A DNA stretch of 64,000 nt from Zingiber officinale (lineage: Eukaryota > Streptophyta > Magnoliopsida > Zingiberales > Zingiberaceae), in the NCBI RefSeq assembly GCF_018446385.1, contig NC_055993.1, positions 42,963,645 through 43,027,644 on the forward strand, written 5' to 3'. Shown piece by piece: positions 21,757 to 33,664 of the stretch. The stretch's first letter is position 1. Each line of letters begins with the position of its first letter. The notes beneath the pieces were generated by a model. It ran no database searches and was not told where the DNA came from. It was given only the letters and a program-made list of their open reading frames with translations. A program made the position numbers and the translations under genes.

Positions 21757-24700
21757 ATGACATCGAATACGAATACCTTCTCCCTGCGATCTGTCCTCGA
21801 GAAGGACAAGCTCAACGGAGCAAACTTCCTGGACTGGTACAGGAACCTGAGAATAGTTCTCACCCAAGAACGTAAACTGTACGTTCTGGAGCAGCCCATT
21901 CCGGAGGCTCCTCCTGCCACTGCCCCACGAGCTGACCGAGATGTTTTCAAGAAGCATCAAGATGACGCATTAGATGTGTCTTGTCTAATACTCGCGACCA
22001 TGAACTCTGAGCATCAGAAGCAACACGAGTTAATGGGCGCTTACGATATGGTTGAACATCTTCGTCAACTGTATCAAGGTCAAGCGAGGCATGAGAGATT
22101 TGAGATCTCAAGGGCACTATTTCAGTGCAAGATGTCAGACGGGGCTCCCGTAGGCCCATATGTACTCAAAATGATTGGGTACATAGAGAACCTACAAAGG
22201 TTGGGGTTCCCTCTTGGCCAAGAGCTGGCTACTGACCTGATCTTACAATCCTTGCCGGATAGCTATAGTCAATTCGTTCTAAACTACAATATGAACGAGA
22301 TTGACAAGCCACTGCCCGAGCTACTTAGCATGTTAAGAACTGTTGAGCTAAACCTTAAGAAGGCTAAGCCTAACACTGTTCTGATGGTTCAGAAACATAA
22401 GGGCAAGGGCAAGCCCAGAGGCAAGGGAAAGTCCCAAGCCAAGGGCAAAGGCAAGGCACTGAAGCCTAAAGGAGGGGTCGCCAAGGATGCTACCTGCTTC
22501 CACTGTGGTCAGACCGGGCACTGGAAGAGGAACTGCAAGGTATACTTGGAGGATCTTAAGAAGAAGCGAAGTGAGACTTCCACTTCAGGTATATATGTTA
22601 TAGAAGTCAATCTATCTATTTCTACATTATGGGTATTAGATACTGGATGTGCTTCTCACATTTGTACTGATGTGCAGGCGCTGAGAAATAGCAGGGCATT
22701 GACAAAGGGCGAGGTGGACCTACGAGTAGGCAATGGAGCACGGGTTGCTGTAGGGACTTACTTTCTATCTCTGCCCTCTGGGCTTGTACTAGAGTTAGCC
22801 GATTGTTGTTATGTGCCTGCATTAACTAAGAACATTATATCAGTTTCTTGTTTGGACAAGAAAGGTTTCTCGTTTACTATAAAGAACAAATGTTGTTTCG
22901 TCTATTTAAACGATATGTTCTATTGTAGTGCACCTCTGATAAATGGACTCTATATTCTAGACCTTGAGAGCCCTATCTATAACATAAATACCAAGAGGTT
23001 GAAGTCAAACGACATGAACCAAACCTACCTCTGGCATTGTCGCTTAGGTCATATAAATGACAAGCGCTTATCCCAGCTCCATAAGGATGGTATGCTAGAC
23101 TCATTTGATTTTGAATCATATGAGGTATGCGAGTCATGCCTACGAGGCAAGATGACCAAGACTCCCTTTAGTGGGCACAGCGAGAGAGCAACTGATTTGT
23201 TAGGACTCATACATAGTGATGTATGTGGCCCTTTCAATGTTGTTGCTAGAGGCGGTTATAGATACTTCATCACATTTACTGATGACTTCAGTAGATATGG
23301 CTATGTGTACTTGATGACACATAAGTCTGAATCCTTTGAAAAGTTTAAAGAATTCAAGAATGAAGTACAGAACCCGCTTGGCAAGAGTATTAAGATACTT
23401 CGATCCGATCGAGGTGGAGAATACCTTAGCCATGAGTTTCGTGACTATCTAGCAGAGTGTGGGATCCTATCCCAACTCACTCCTCCTGGAATACCACAGT
23501 GGAATGGTGTATCCGAAAGGAGGAATCGTACCCTATTAGATATGGTGCGATCTATCATGAGTCACACAGATCTTTCGACATACCTTTGGGGCTATGCTCT
23601 AGACACGGCAGCTTTTATACTCAACCGAGTTCCATCCAAGGCCGTGATAAAGACACCATATAGGATATGGACTGGGAGAGATGCCCAGGTGTCTTTCATG
23701 AGGATTTGGGGTTGTGAGGCTTACGTTAGACATCAAGTCTCAGACAAATTAGGACCCAAATCCGACAAGTGCTACTTTATTGGATATCCCAAGGAAACTG
23801 AGAGATATTACTTCTACATTCCCAGTCAGCACAAGGTAGTTGTGGCAAAGACTGGGGTCTTTCTAGAAAGGGACTTTGTTTCTAGAAAGGCTAGTGGGAG
23901 CGCGTTCGATCTTGAAGAAGTTCAAGATGCGAACAATAGCACTGATGCCTCGATGGAAATTGAACTGGAACCACAAAGTGTTGTGGATGATGTTGTTCCA
24001 CAAGGAGTTGAGGAACAACAACCAGTTCAAGTAGACATACCTCTTCGCAGGTCTGATAGGGTACGTCGTCAGCCTGAGAGATACTCATTTCTCTTGTCTG
24101 ACCATGATGACATTGTGCTCATAGAGGATGAGCCTGTCACCTATCAAGAAGCTGTGATGAGACCAGATTCCGAGAAATGGCTAGAGGCCATGAGATCCGA
24201 AATGGAATCCATGTACACCAACCAAGTATAGACTTTGGTTGATCCACCTGAAGGGGTAAAACCCATAGGGTGTAAGTGGGTCTTTAGGAGAAAGACTAAC
24301 ATGGATGGACTTATCTATAAGGGTCACTTGGTAGCTAAAGGTTTCAAGCAGATTCATGGTATTGACTATGATGAAACTTTTTCTCTAGTAGCGATGTTTA
24401 AGTCCATTCGGATCATGCTTGCTATTGCAGCCTACCATGACTATGAGATATGGCAGATGGATGTCAAAACCATGTTTCTGAATGGAAACCTACTCGAGGA
24501 TGTGTACATGACACAACCTGAGGGTTTTGTAAATCCACAGCATACTAGCAGAGTATGCAAGCTGCATAGGTCCATTTATGGACTAAAGCAAGCTTCTCGG
24601 AGCTGGAATCTTTGATTTGATGATGCAATCAAACAGTTTGGTTTCATCAATAACGAAGATGAGCCTTGTGTCTACAAGAAGGTTGTAGGGGACATAGTTG

Positions 24701-25692
24701 TCTTCCTCATATTGTATGTGGATGACATACTACTCATTGGGAAGGACATCCCTTTCTTTAGTCTGTCAAGACCTGGCTAGGGAGTTGCTTCTCAATGAAG
24801 GACTTAGGTGAGACATCCCGCATTCTAGGGATACAGATCTATAGAGATAGATCTAAGAGATTGCTTGGCCTAAGTCAGAGTACATATATTGACAAGGTAC
24901 TCCTTCGGTTTGCCATTCAGAACTCCAAGAAGGGATTTCTGCCGATATCACATGGTGTGAGTCTTTCAAAGACTCAAGGTCCCTCTTCTAGAGAGGAAAG
25001 AGACCGCATGGATCAGATCCCTTATGCCTCAGCCATAGGATCTATCATGTACGCCATGCTATGTACTCGACCTGATGTCTCGTATGCTTTGAGCATACCA
25101 GTCAGATCCAGGTGAAAGTCACTAGATAGCGGTCAAGAATATTCTTAAGTACTTAAGAAGGACTAAAGAATATTTCTTAATATATGGAGGCGATGATGAG
25201 CTAGCTGTAAAGGGTTACAGTGATGCTAGCTTCCAGACCGACCAGGATGATTATCGATCGCAGTCAGGGTTCATGTTTTGCATTAATGGTGGTGCTGTGA
25301 GATGGAAAAGTTTGAAGCAGGACACAGTAGCTGATTCTACGACAGAGGCCGAGTACATTACTGCATCAGAGGCAGCAAAGGAGGCAGTTTGGATATGTAA
25401 GTTAATCACTGAACTTGGGGTGGTTCCTAGCATTGCTGACCCTATTGAGCTCTATTGTGACAACAATGGAGCTATAGCACAGGCGAAGGAACCTCGCTCA
25501 CACCAGCGGACCAAATACATACTACGGCGCTTCCATCTCATTCGAGAGATCATCGAGAGAGGAGATGTGAAGATATGCAGAGTACCTACAGAGGCTAACA
25601 TTGCAGATCCCTTAACCAAGGCTTTGGCACAGAGGAAGCATGATGGTCACACTAGGTCATTGGGGCTTAGAGCCTACACAGATTGGCACTAG
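21757..25692 (+). pseudogene. Angela/BARE gag-pol polyprotein, interrupted
   Basis: The frame opens MTSNTNTFSLRSVLEKD and is open for 824 codons. Parts in order are: gag (UBN2 type); zinc knuckle CFHCGQTGHWKRNC at about residue 246; protease DTGCASH at about 295; GAG-pre-integrase HCRLGHI at about 425; and the integrase core with acidic residues in HSDVCGPF, FTDDFSRYGY and WNGVSERRNR (about 486-590). A TAG at 24229-24231 replaces the Trp codon expected after TNQV at the reverse transcriptase start. A TGA at 24613-24615 follows SRSWNL. One-base-type frameshifts lie near 24750 and 25100. The catalytic YVDD is at about 24716. RNase H continues to DWH and the stop at 25692 (TTEAEYITASEA, YCDNNGAIAQ). 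Both nonsense changes fit G-to-A or C-to-T transitions. The family identity is clear. Function is lost unless supplied in trans. Confidence 0.93.
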
Positions 25693-25693
25693 T

Positions 25694-25706
25694 GCTAGTG
25701 GGAGAT
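25694..25706 (+). promoter_or_regulatory. Polypurine tract of the Angela element
   Basis: GCTAGTGGGAGAT lies directly before the 3' LTR start TGTTAGC. Its purine run GTGGGAGA is the likely plus-strand primer. Confidence 0.75.
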
Positions 25707-27548
25707 TGTTAGCTAGAGTCCTAGAGCCAATCATTTGATGATTGTATTTTGGACTTGTTGTATCATATTCTATATAAATAAAGGCATTTGGTTTTTGGTT
25801 ATTATACTTACTTATATTGGTGCCAAATAAACTAAGTATAATAACGTCCTTGAGTAGACGGTTCTCACCTATATCAATTGGTTAGTTGAACCGATAGTGA
25901 AATGATATAGGGAACACTACTCTTAATCATTCCTAGTTGAGTATTAACATTCAGGGGCAATGTTAATGCAATAAGACTAGCATGTAGGTCAACTCGATGA
26001 CTTGATCTCACAAGTCATGGATATAGAGATATCAAGTTGACACATGGGTATGCATTGGAGAATGTATACTGAATGACCCGCCATGAGAAAGTATCATGGA
26101 TCGTTATATGAGTGTCATATACTTTCTCATGTGGCTATTAGTATGACTACTAGTCCTTAGACCTGAAGTCACCATGGATCCCTACATAAGGAGTTATGTA
26201 CTTTGGTTTCGTCAAACGTCACCCGTAACTGGATGGACTATAAAGGCGATTATTGGGTAAGTAACGAATTATGCAGAGGGATGTGAGTGATGTAGATGAG
26301 ATCTATCCCTCCTATATGACGGGAGCGACATCAATATTCTTGATAGAGTGAGACCACGAAGTGTATGGCCATGCCCAAATGAGTCAATATAGGATATTGA
26401 GCTCATTTGATTGAGTGAGTCTACTTGGAGTTCAAGATTTAGATTGATTAGAGGATGACACGGTCTATGCCTCACATTGATCAATCTAGATGTCTAGGAT
26501 AGAAGGACACTTGTCATATTTTGTGAGGAGTCACAATTAGTAGTCACAAAGGTGATGTTGGATCTCAACATTCTTATAACATTGGGTAGTAATGATGTGT
26601 TGCTAGATACCGCTAATTACTTATGCTCCTAAATGGGTTTAGGGGCATTGCCAACGTTACAAGAACCTATAGGGTCACACACTAAGGACAATTAAATGGA
26701 GATTAGGTTCATATGATGAACCAAGAGGATTAGATTCATTTGATGAATCAAATTGGATTAAGAGTAATCCTAATTGGGCTAATTGAGTTAGACTCAAGTT
26801 GATTCATGTGTTTAATGAGTCTAATTTGGATTATGACTCATTGAATCAATTTAATTAAATGAATTAGATTCATTATATTAAAGTGGCTTGAATTAAATGG
26901 TTGGATTAGATCAACCATGAGAGAGATTAAGTCAAGTTTGACTTGACTTGAAAGGAAGATGAAGAGTCAAGTTTGACTTGACTTTATGTCATCTCATTGG
27001 TGAGTTGGCATTGATTGGGCCAATGATGATGTTCCACATCATCATGGTTGCTTAAGTAGGATGCCACCTCATGGGAGTTACCAAGAGTTGTGACTCTTGG
27101 CATTCCATGGAGGTTACACATCTCTTAATGTGGCCGGCCACATCAAGAGGAGGATATGTTTTCATTTTGTGAGTTAATCTCATTGATTCCTCCTTCTTCT
27201 TCCTTGAGTTCTTCTTGCTCTCTCCCTCTCCTCTTCTTGCCGTGACCTATCAAGGTGCTAGCACACCTTTGTTTAGGTCTTCTCCACCTAAGTTGTTCGT
27301 GTGGATACTTCTAGAGGACCGTACGCTTGACGGTCTAGAGATCCGGCATTTTGGACGAGCGGGATACGCGAAAGGCACGCTTCAAAGGTATAAAAATGTT
27401 TTATTCCTTTGTAGATCTACTGTAGATTGAAGCTTTAAACTCGTACTCATATTTTTGAAAGTTTTCTTCGCACGAGATCCAGTGGCATGGGTGATTCGGG
27501 GTTTCCGCGACGCGAAAATACGGTTTTCGTGGCCCGAAAAACCCAACA
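25707..27548 (+). repeat. 3' LTR of the Angela/BARE element (1,842 bp)
   Basis: It is almost identical to the 5' LTR and carries an extra 29 bp near 26509-26540. It ends CCCAACA and is followed by the GCTTA duplication. Short open frames inside both LTRs occur in parallel and are not genes. Confidence 0.93.
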
Positions 27549-27553
27549 GCTTA

Positions 27554-28439
27554 GAGATCAAGTTAGGGCATTCTCTAACTTGTATCATCTTTAACTAGAT
27601 GTGAAGTGGAGTAGAGGAGATTGACTGAAGTCTGATGTGTAGAGGATGTGCATCAGAGATGGAATTAATGAGGAAGGAGAAGGTTGCAGTTTTGAGAAAT
27701 GCCAGAAATGAAAGGAAAATCCTATTCTCTTGTGGTGGATGATGGTGGAAGATGATCGGCGCTTGACTGAAGATGGTGTCTCCAAATGGGATGGAATATG
27801 GATCATAGGAGTTGGATGGAGTGGATAGGAAAGGGAAAACCCTTAACTCCTAACGGTGGGTGGAGCTCCAATGGGCGAGGTGGTGAAGATGATTGGGATC
27901 ACCCCTCCTCCACTCTTGCATGCGTCTCCTCTGTAGAAAATTGATGATCTCCAATCTCTACTATTGCTTCTCGTTTTTGATTCCCATCGTATCTGAACAG
28001 ATAACTGAGATTCTTCTGGATCTAATCCAAGGGTGGGATTCGATCTAGATCTTATCCAAAGGCTCAGATCTAGATCAACAGTGATGATCTACTTCCTTTT
28101 TGACTTGGATGGCCCATATCTTGTTGGATAGCTCAAATATTCCCAAATCTTGAATGAATGGTCCAGATTAATTTAGAACTTTATCTCCTCATTTAAACTT
28201 AGATTTTAGCTCAATTTGGTCTAATCTGACCTAGTCCATGACCCTTTAATCATCTACAAATATCATATTCAAATATTAGAATCGAATACCACAATCATGA
28301 GATAAATTGTATTAAAGTCCAAGAATGAATTTAATTCATGAAATGTGATATAAATATAAAATTAACACATGAAAAGATTAAAAAAATATGCATATATATG
28401 AGTCAAAATATTGTATCAAAATGGTGTTTATCAAATCCT
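27554..28439 (-). repeat. Right part of the old Gypsy-type LTR (3' LTR of a minus-strand element)
   Basis: From about 27950 it matches 49768-50239 in direct orientation (CAATCTCTACT, GATGATCTACTTCC, TAGATTTTAGCTCAATTTGG, CAAAATGGTGTTTATCA). On the minus strand it begins TGATAAACACCATTTTG. Directly upstream on that strand is AAGTGTGGAGGATT (28440-28453), which looks like a polypurine tract. This combination is typical of Athila/Tat-type Gypsy elements. It has no coding capacity. Confidence 0.55.
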
Positions 28440-29812
28440 CCACACTTATTCTCGCATTTCTCGAGCAAGCAAACAAACTTAAAAAAAACTAAAAATCATC
28501 TCACACATAATTTCCTATCAATACCTAGAAGATAGTAAAAAAAATATTAAGATCATCAATAAATGTGGTGATTTTAATCCATTTGAATAATTAATAAATA
28601 TTCAATCTCACGATGTAAATGCACATATTCTAACTCTCACACTTAAATATTGAAATGGAGATCACTCAATGTCACTCACAACACCTCATTACCATAGCCT
28701 CGCTTATTTTATAATTCTCCATCACCATAAATACATAGCATGTATGAATCAAACAGGCTTATTAAGAATTGAAATAGATTCACAAATAACTAAGTGAAGC
28801 AAGCACAATGACTAAAGGAAAAGTATCAATAAAGAAATGAGAGCATTGGAGGAATAAACCTGAGTTGACCAATTATTGAACATAGATGAATGCCTACACA
28901 TTAACTTCAACATGACTAGGGATTTCAACTTACTCACTCTTCACAATTGATGAGCAACTTCATTGAGTAAGAGATAATACTCTTCAATAATCTTTAATAT
29001 GCTTGTTCTTGGATGTCCAAGTGCAAATTTCTTCCCTATTGTTTTGTCAACTCATTGAATATTCTGCAAAATTACTTGTTTCACAAAATTCAGGAACATT
29101 AAAATCTAGCTAAGTTCTAAAAGCTACAACTTCCACACTATTTTTAATTCATGACATTTTCTCTCCAAAAAACTTCATCATCCTTTCATGAGGATAATCT
29201 TGTTAAATCTGATTTGTTTCACCCAACCATTAATGACTAACCCTTAACCATTTCAATTTCAATTTCAGAAGTTAAATTCTAGTTCTTACATCATATTCAA
29301 ACCATATTTAAAAATTCAAATTCCTACAATTCAAACTTCATATTTTAGGACCCAAGTCCAGAATTTTTTTGAATTAAGGAATAAGTTTTAGAATTGAGAT
29401 ACTAAGGTATCTTCAGTTTAAATCATATAAAATTCATCTTGGATGAGGGTATCATTTGGCACTGAATTGATAGGATAGTAATTTCACATTGGTATTGGTA
29501 AAAAACAACATGAACTTTTGGCACAAACATGTTTTTTTCTTCATTTGTTGATGTAGCTTCAAAATTCAAGAATCAGATTCTCAGGTTTAGTTGTGCCATT
29601 TTAGAAATTTAGAATTAGGATTCAAGTTCAATGGAGATACAAGAACCTCATAGAGGACTAAATCTGATTTTGAGAGAGCTCCTAATGTGCCATTCTCATC
29701 ATTTTTCCTTCTCTTCAATTTTGCAACCCTTGGTTTTCCTTCGTTCTATTATATTTTATTTTATTTATTTTCCTCTGTGCATACTAATCATAATGATCTT
29801 TGTAAATATTTC
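28440..29812 (-). other. Internal non-coding part of the old Gypsy-type element (segment 1)
   Basis: No gene is seen in these 1.4 kb. The sequence is AT-rich and degraded. A block near 29400-29540 (AAATCATATAAAATTCATC, CATTTGGCACT, AACAACATGAACTTTTGGCAC) resembles one near 35080-35200, so the region contains at least two diverged copies of the same sequence. It resumes at 33665 after the solo LTR. Confidence 0.5.
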
Positions 29813-29906
29813 TGTTGGTGTAGGGAGCACCAGACGATTGAACCTGAGTTTTGATAATGGCAAAGGGTTCAAAAGTTAAGATATCTTATGATATAACAAG
29901 TATGAC

Positions 29907-32332
29907 TGTAATACTCGTAAATTTCCTCTAATCCAAAAGAGCAAAAAGAAATAGAAGAGAAAAGAAATAAAAATATATTCATAAATGGCCCGGGCTAGGA
30001 TTTGAAGCCGAGACCTCTTACTTGAGTTTGGTTTAAGTAGCCATTAGGTGGTGGTAAAGCATCACATGAGTAATATGAAACAATTCATTATATATAGATT
30101 ATATGTGGAGAGATGCTTCAACTTCCACTTGGTATAAAAGGGGATGGATGAGATCAAAACCTAATCTTCATTTCCTCTTCCTTTCCTCCCTAGCCGAATC
30201 CTCTCTTTTCTCTTTTGTGGTATCGGCCAAGATCAAGAAACTTAGGTTTTCAAGCTTCTAAGTTCTTCAAGGGGAGGATTTAAGAGGAGAGTTTCGCAAG
30301 GATTGGTACGCTGGTGAAGGGCGACTCGGAGATTAAGGCATACGAGGGAGGATTGTCTTCCCTACACCTTATAATAGTAAGATATAGCGAAAGGATGTAA
30401 GTACCACCCACCTGCAGTATAAGTTGCTTCAAAGATGCATTTTGTAATATCTTTTATGCATGATTTAGAAGATACATGTTCAGATATGCTTTAGACATGT
30501 TAAGGAAGATGCATATCATGTTATGTTAGATTCCCTCTAGAGTTTTTGGGATTAAGAGCATGTGTAGGGAACCTTGAATTGCTTCCCATTTAGTTTGGGG
30601 CTAAGAAGCAGGTTTAAGTGCCCTAAAGTGCTTCTCTATAAGTGTGAGGGGATTTAAGCCCATAAAAGGTGTTTGTTTAAATGACAAGCAAGTGCAAGAA
30701 CAAGAAATCAATAGTTAAAAGAAAGTATTTTACTTTAGAAGGCATGTACTGGACACAAGGTCTATGGGTGGACTCCTAGATCGCCCCTAGGCCCCTAGAT
30801 CGCCTAGTAGTACCTTGATAGGTTCGGGATTAACTATCTTGGATCTTATTAAGGACGCGCGCAAAGTGGTACAATGTCGGGCCCAAAGCAAAATGATTAT
30901 TATTTTCACTAATTATGTACTATAATGTTTTCAAACTTCATGGTTTGTTTAGTGTAAGCTTCCCAAGTTGAAAATTTGAGTTATATTGTGTAGCATTAAT
31001 GAACTCTATAATATGCCAAGAATCATGTGTTCCTTACATTCCTAGCATGGTTTTTAAGTTGATGGTTTGCATGATAAGCTGGTTTAAAAATGCATGTCAT
31101 GTACATATTTCCGAAGTATGGTTTTAGTGTGAGTTACTGTCAAGTTCATGCTTGTGTTTTCCTTTAGCAGTTTTAAAAAGAATGTCTTCTTTTAATGTAT
31201 CGTTTTGTGAGTAGATGGTACTTACTAAGCGTTCGCTTATAGATTTGCATTTCCTTGTACTGCAGATAAAGGTAAAGGAAAGCTTGAGTAAGAGGGGGCA
31301 GTAGGAGCAGTGCTTGGTGGGTGTGTGTGTCAGAACCGTGGAGGAAGATCCTGGAACTTGCTAGTGCAAGGAACATGTTAAACCTTGGTGTAGTGTATTT
31401 TCCTATCTTTTGGCTATGCATGAAACACACACTGTTAAGAATTGCTTAAGATGATTTACAGTTTGGTAGTAATTAGTGTGTCACAAACTCTTCCTCAAGA
31501 AAAGGGATAGAATGGTAGTCCTAGGAGGAGTACAAAGGGAAGAACTACTTCCTTTGTAGGGCTGGGTGTGATCCCCACACGGCCCGTGACACAACCGTGT
31601 GGAGTCACACGGCTCTAAACCTCTCCCCCTCGGCCCAAGTGACACAGCCGTGTGAATTCACACGGTCATGCCAGAGTGGGGTGTGTGATCCCCACATGGC
31701 AGTGTAGAGTCACACGACCCCGAACTTCCTTCCCTCTACCAAGTTGACACGGCCGTGTGAATGTACACGGTCGTGCCATGCTCTCTCTCTCTCTCTGGAG
31801 GACCTACACGGTCGTGTGGTATACACGGTCATGCCCAACCTAGCCTCTGGAAGGGGTTACTCGGTCATGTGCTACACACGACCATGCAAGCCTTAGCCTC
31901 TGGAAATGTCACACGACCGTGTGATACATACGGCCAGGTGGTGGGTCTTGCTTCAAAGGTGACACGACCGTGTGTCCTTTACATGGTCGTGCCCTGCACT
32001 AGCAGGGAAGGCCTTACACGACCGTGTAGCACACACAGTCGTGCCCAGACCCGGGCCCGGTAAGGTCACACGGCCGATTATCACCACACGCCCATGACTA
32101 GCTCCTTCTCGGGTGAGGCTACATGGTCGGTCAGGGTCACACAGCCCAGACTCTCTAGCAGCTCTAGACTTCATCTCAGCTCTACATCGCTCCAAACCAC
32201 GACTCAACAGTCGAAACAAGTTCAGAGTAGATCTTTGAACCGAGCAGTGTGCATATAACGAAGTCTTTAGAAGGTATAAAAAGTGTAACGTCCATGTCTT
32301 AGATTAGGGCAATAAGTAGGGCAGGCGTTACA
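29907..32332 (+). mobile_element. Solo LTR (2,426 bp), Gypsy Tekay/Del-like, nested
   Basis: Ends are TGTAATACTCGTAAATTT and GGGCAGGCGTTACA, flanked by ATGAC duplications (29902-29906 and 32333-32337). Removing it restores a continuous SIRE-type LTR. There are no retroelement protein domains inside. It is related by ends and layout to the 8267-10776 element in the opposite orientation. It contains the palindrome-rich tract at 31570-32150. The lineage name is inferred from the termini. Confidence 0.85.
31570..32150. repeat. Cluster of ACACGGCCGTGTG-type palindromes
   Basis: More than a dozen imperfect copies of CACACGGCCGTGTG or CACGACCGTGTG occur within 0.6 kb, mostly in pairs 10-25 bp apart with variable spacers (for example near 31605, 31645, 31750, 31805, 31915, 31965 and 32020). 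Each is self-complementary. A (CT)n run lies at about 31783-31796. Confidence 0.75.
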
Positions 32333-33664
32333 ATGACTGAGCTTGCAGGAAAGTCCTAAGTGTTCTTAGGTAAAAGTTCTAGTGGATTCTAGGCAGGTAG
32401 AAAATCCTAGGGGAAGGTAACCCTAGGTTATAGAAAGTCCTAGCTGCACTTAGGCAACGAAGTCCTGGTCCTGGGGATTGGGCGAAGTCTTGGCGGGTTG
32501 AGAACGTTGGACGAAATCCTAGAGTCGAAGACTCTAAGTGAAAATCCTGGGGGTCGCAAACACCAGGTGGAAAACTGGATGGGTCGGGATCAGACGTTCA
32601 GCATGAAGTTTTGACATCTCGGACGCTGAGCAAAAGTCCAGACGATAGGGAGGACCGGTCTGGGAAAAGATAAACTCTCTTGAGAAGAGTAGGTCAGGAC
32701 ACGCTTCCCAAAGAGGGAACAGTAGACATCGGTCCGACCTAGAATTTTAGCGAAACCCAAAGTCAAGTCAGACAGTCTGGAGACTGTCAAAGTTACATTT
32801 TTATACTATTTACCTATTATTCTAACTCTATTTTGCAGGAAACTAGCTGTTTTACACGTTCAGATTTTGCCTTGTTTGGTAGACCGAATGTCCGGATCAG
32901 TCGACTAAACCACAAAGCTAGAAGATTAGATTTCAGGTCGCGATGAAGTGTAGATCAAGGGATCGATCAACTAAACAGGGAGGTTCAGTCGATCGAACGA
33001 TGGATAAACTTCAGATAGGGTTGATCGGACCAGATAAGACAAGGAGTGTTGAGGGTTCAGTCGATTGAACGACAGTATTGGTAGATCGAACGAAGACTTA
33101 TATGGAGCAGCAACATCTGGATGAGAAGCCAACAAATTTAGGCGAGTTTAGTAGACTGATCAAGGGTATCAGTTAACCAATCAACATCGAGTCAAACTTG
33201 ATCCCAAGATCAGTGGATCTGGATCAGGCTCAACTCAGCTATAAAAGAAGGCCTTGACCAGCACTTCGACATAACATTCAGAACATCTATTGCTCTTGCG
33301 CACTGCTCCAAAGACAAGTCTACGAAGTTGTAATGCAACCTTGACGACCGAAAGCACACCTCTTCAAATTCTAAAGTTGTCGGTATAATTGTTCATAGTA
33401 CTTTAATTACATTATCATTGTACTTCATCTTTGTACTTGAATTTCTGAAACTATAGTAATTTTCCAACAAAAGCACTCTCAAGTGCAGGCCTTGAAGTAG
33501 GAGTTGCCATAGGCTCCAAACCAAATAAATCTTAGTATTTGCGATTGATTGTTATTTCTTTATTTCTGGTGTGCATTCTGTGTTTTACGAAAATGTGAAA
33601 ACATCATGAGTGCTATTCACCCATCCACCCCCCAGTCGCCCTTCTAGAACGTCTTGATCCAACA

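Larger units (their letters stand above)
18439..27548 (+). mobile_element. Angela/BARE-type Copia retrotransposon, full length (9,110 bp)
   Basis: LTRs 18439-20251 and 25707-27548 have TG...CA ends. A 5-bp duplication GCTTA is intact on both sides (18434-18438 and 27549-27553). The internal region has a tRNA-Met primer site, a 1.5-kb leader, one gag-pol frame and a polypurine tract. The LTRs are nearly identical apart from a 29-bp indel, so the insertion is fairly recent. The polyprotein is inactivated by two nonsense codons and two frameshifts. Confidence 0.95.
29813..33664 (+). mobile_element. SIRE-type solo LTR (about 1.42 kb) carrying a nested solo LTR
   Basis: It starts TGTTGGTGTAGGGAGCACC and ends GTCTTGATCCAACA. 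Flanks are ATTTC (29808-29812) and ACTTC (33665-33669), a duplication with one mismatch. Shared LTR blocks include CTTGCAGGAAAGTCCTAAG, AAAGTCCTAGCTGCACTTAGGCA, GGCCTTGAAGTAGGAG and GCTATTCACCC. No primer site or internal region follows. It is split after 94 bases by the 29907-32332 insertion. Short open frames inside it are LTR sequence. Confidence 0.85.

Noticed and set aside
31570-32150. Possible CRISPR-like array (short palindromic repeats with spacers)
   Set aside because: Spacing is irregular, repeats are imperfect, the host is a plant, and the cluster lies within an LTR bounded by target duplications.
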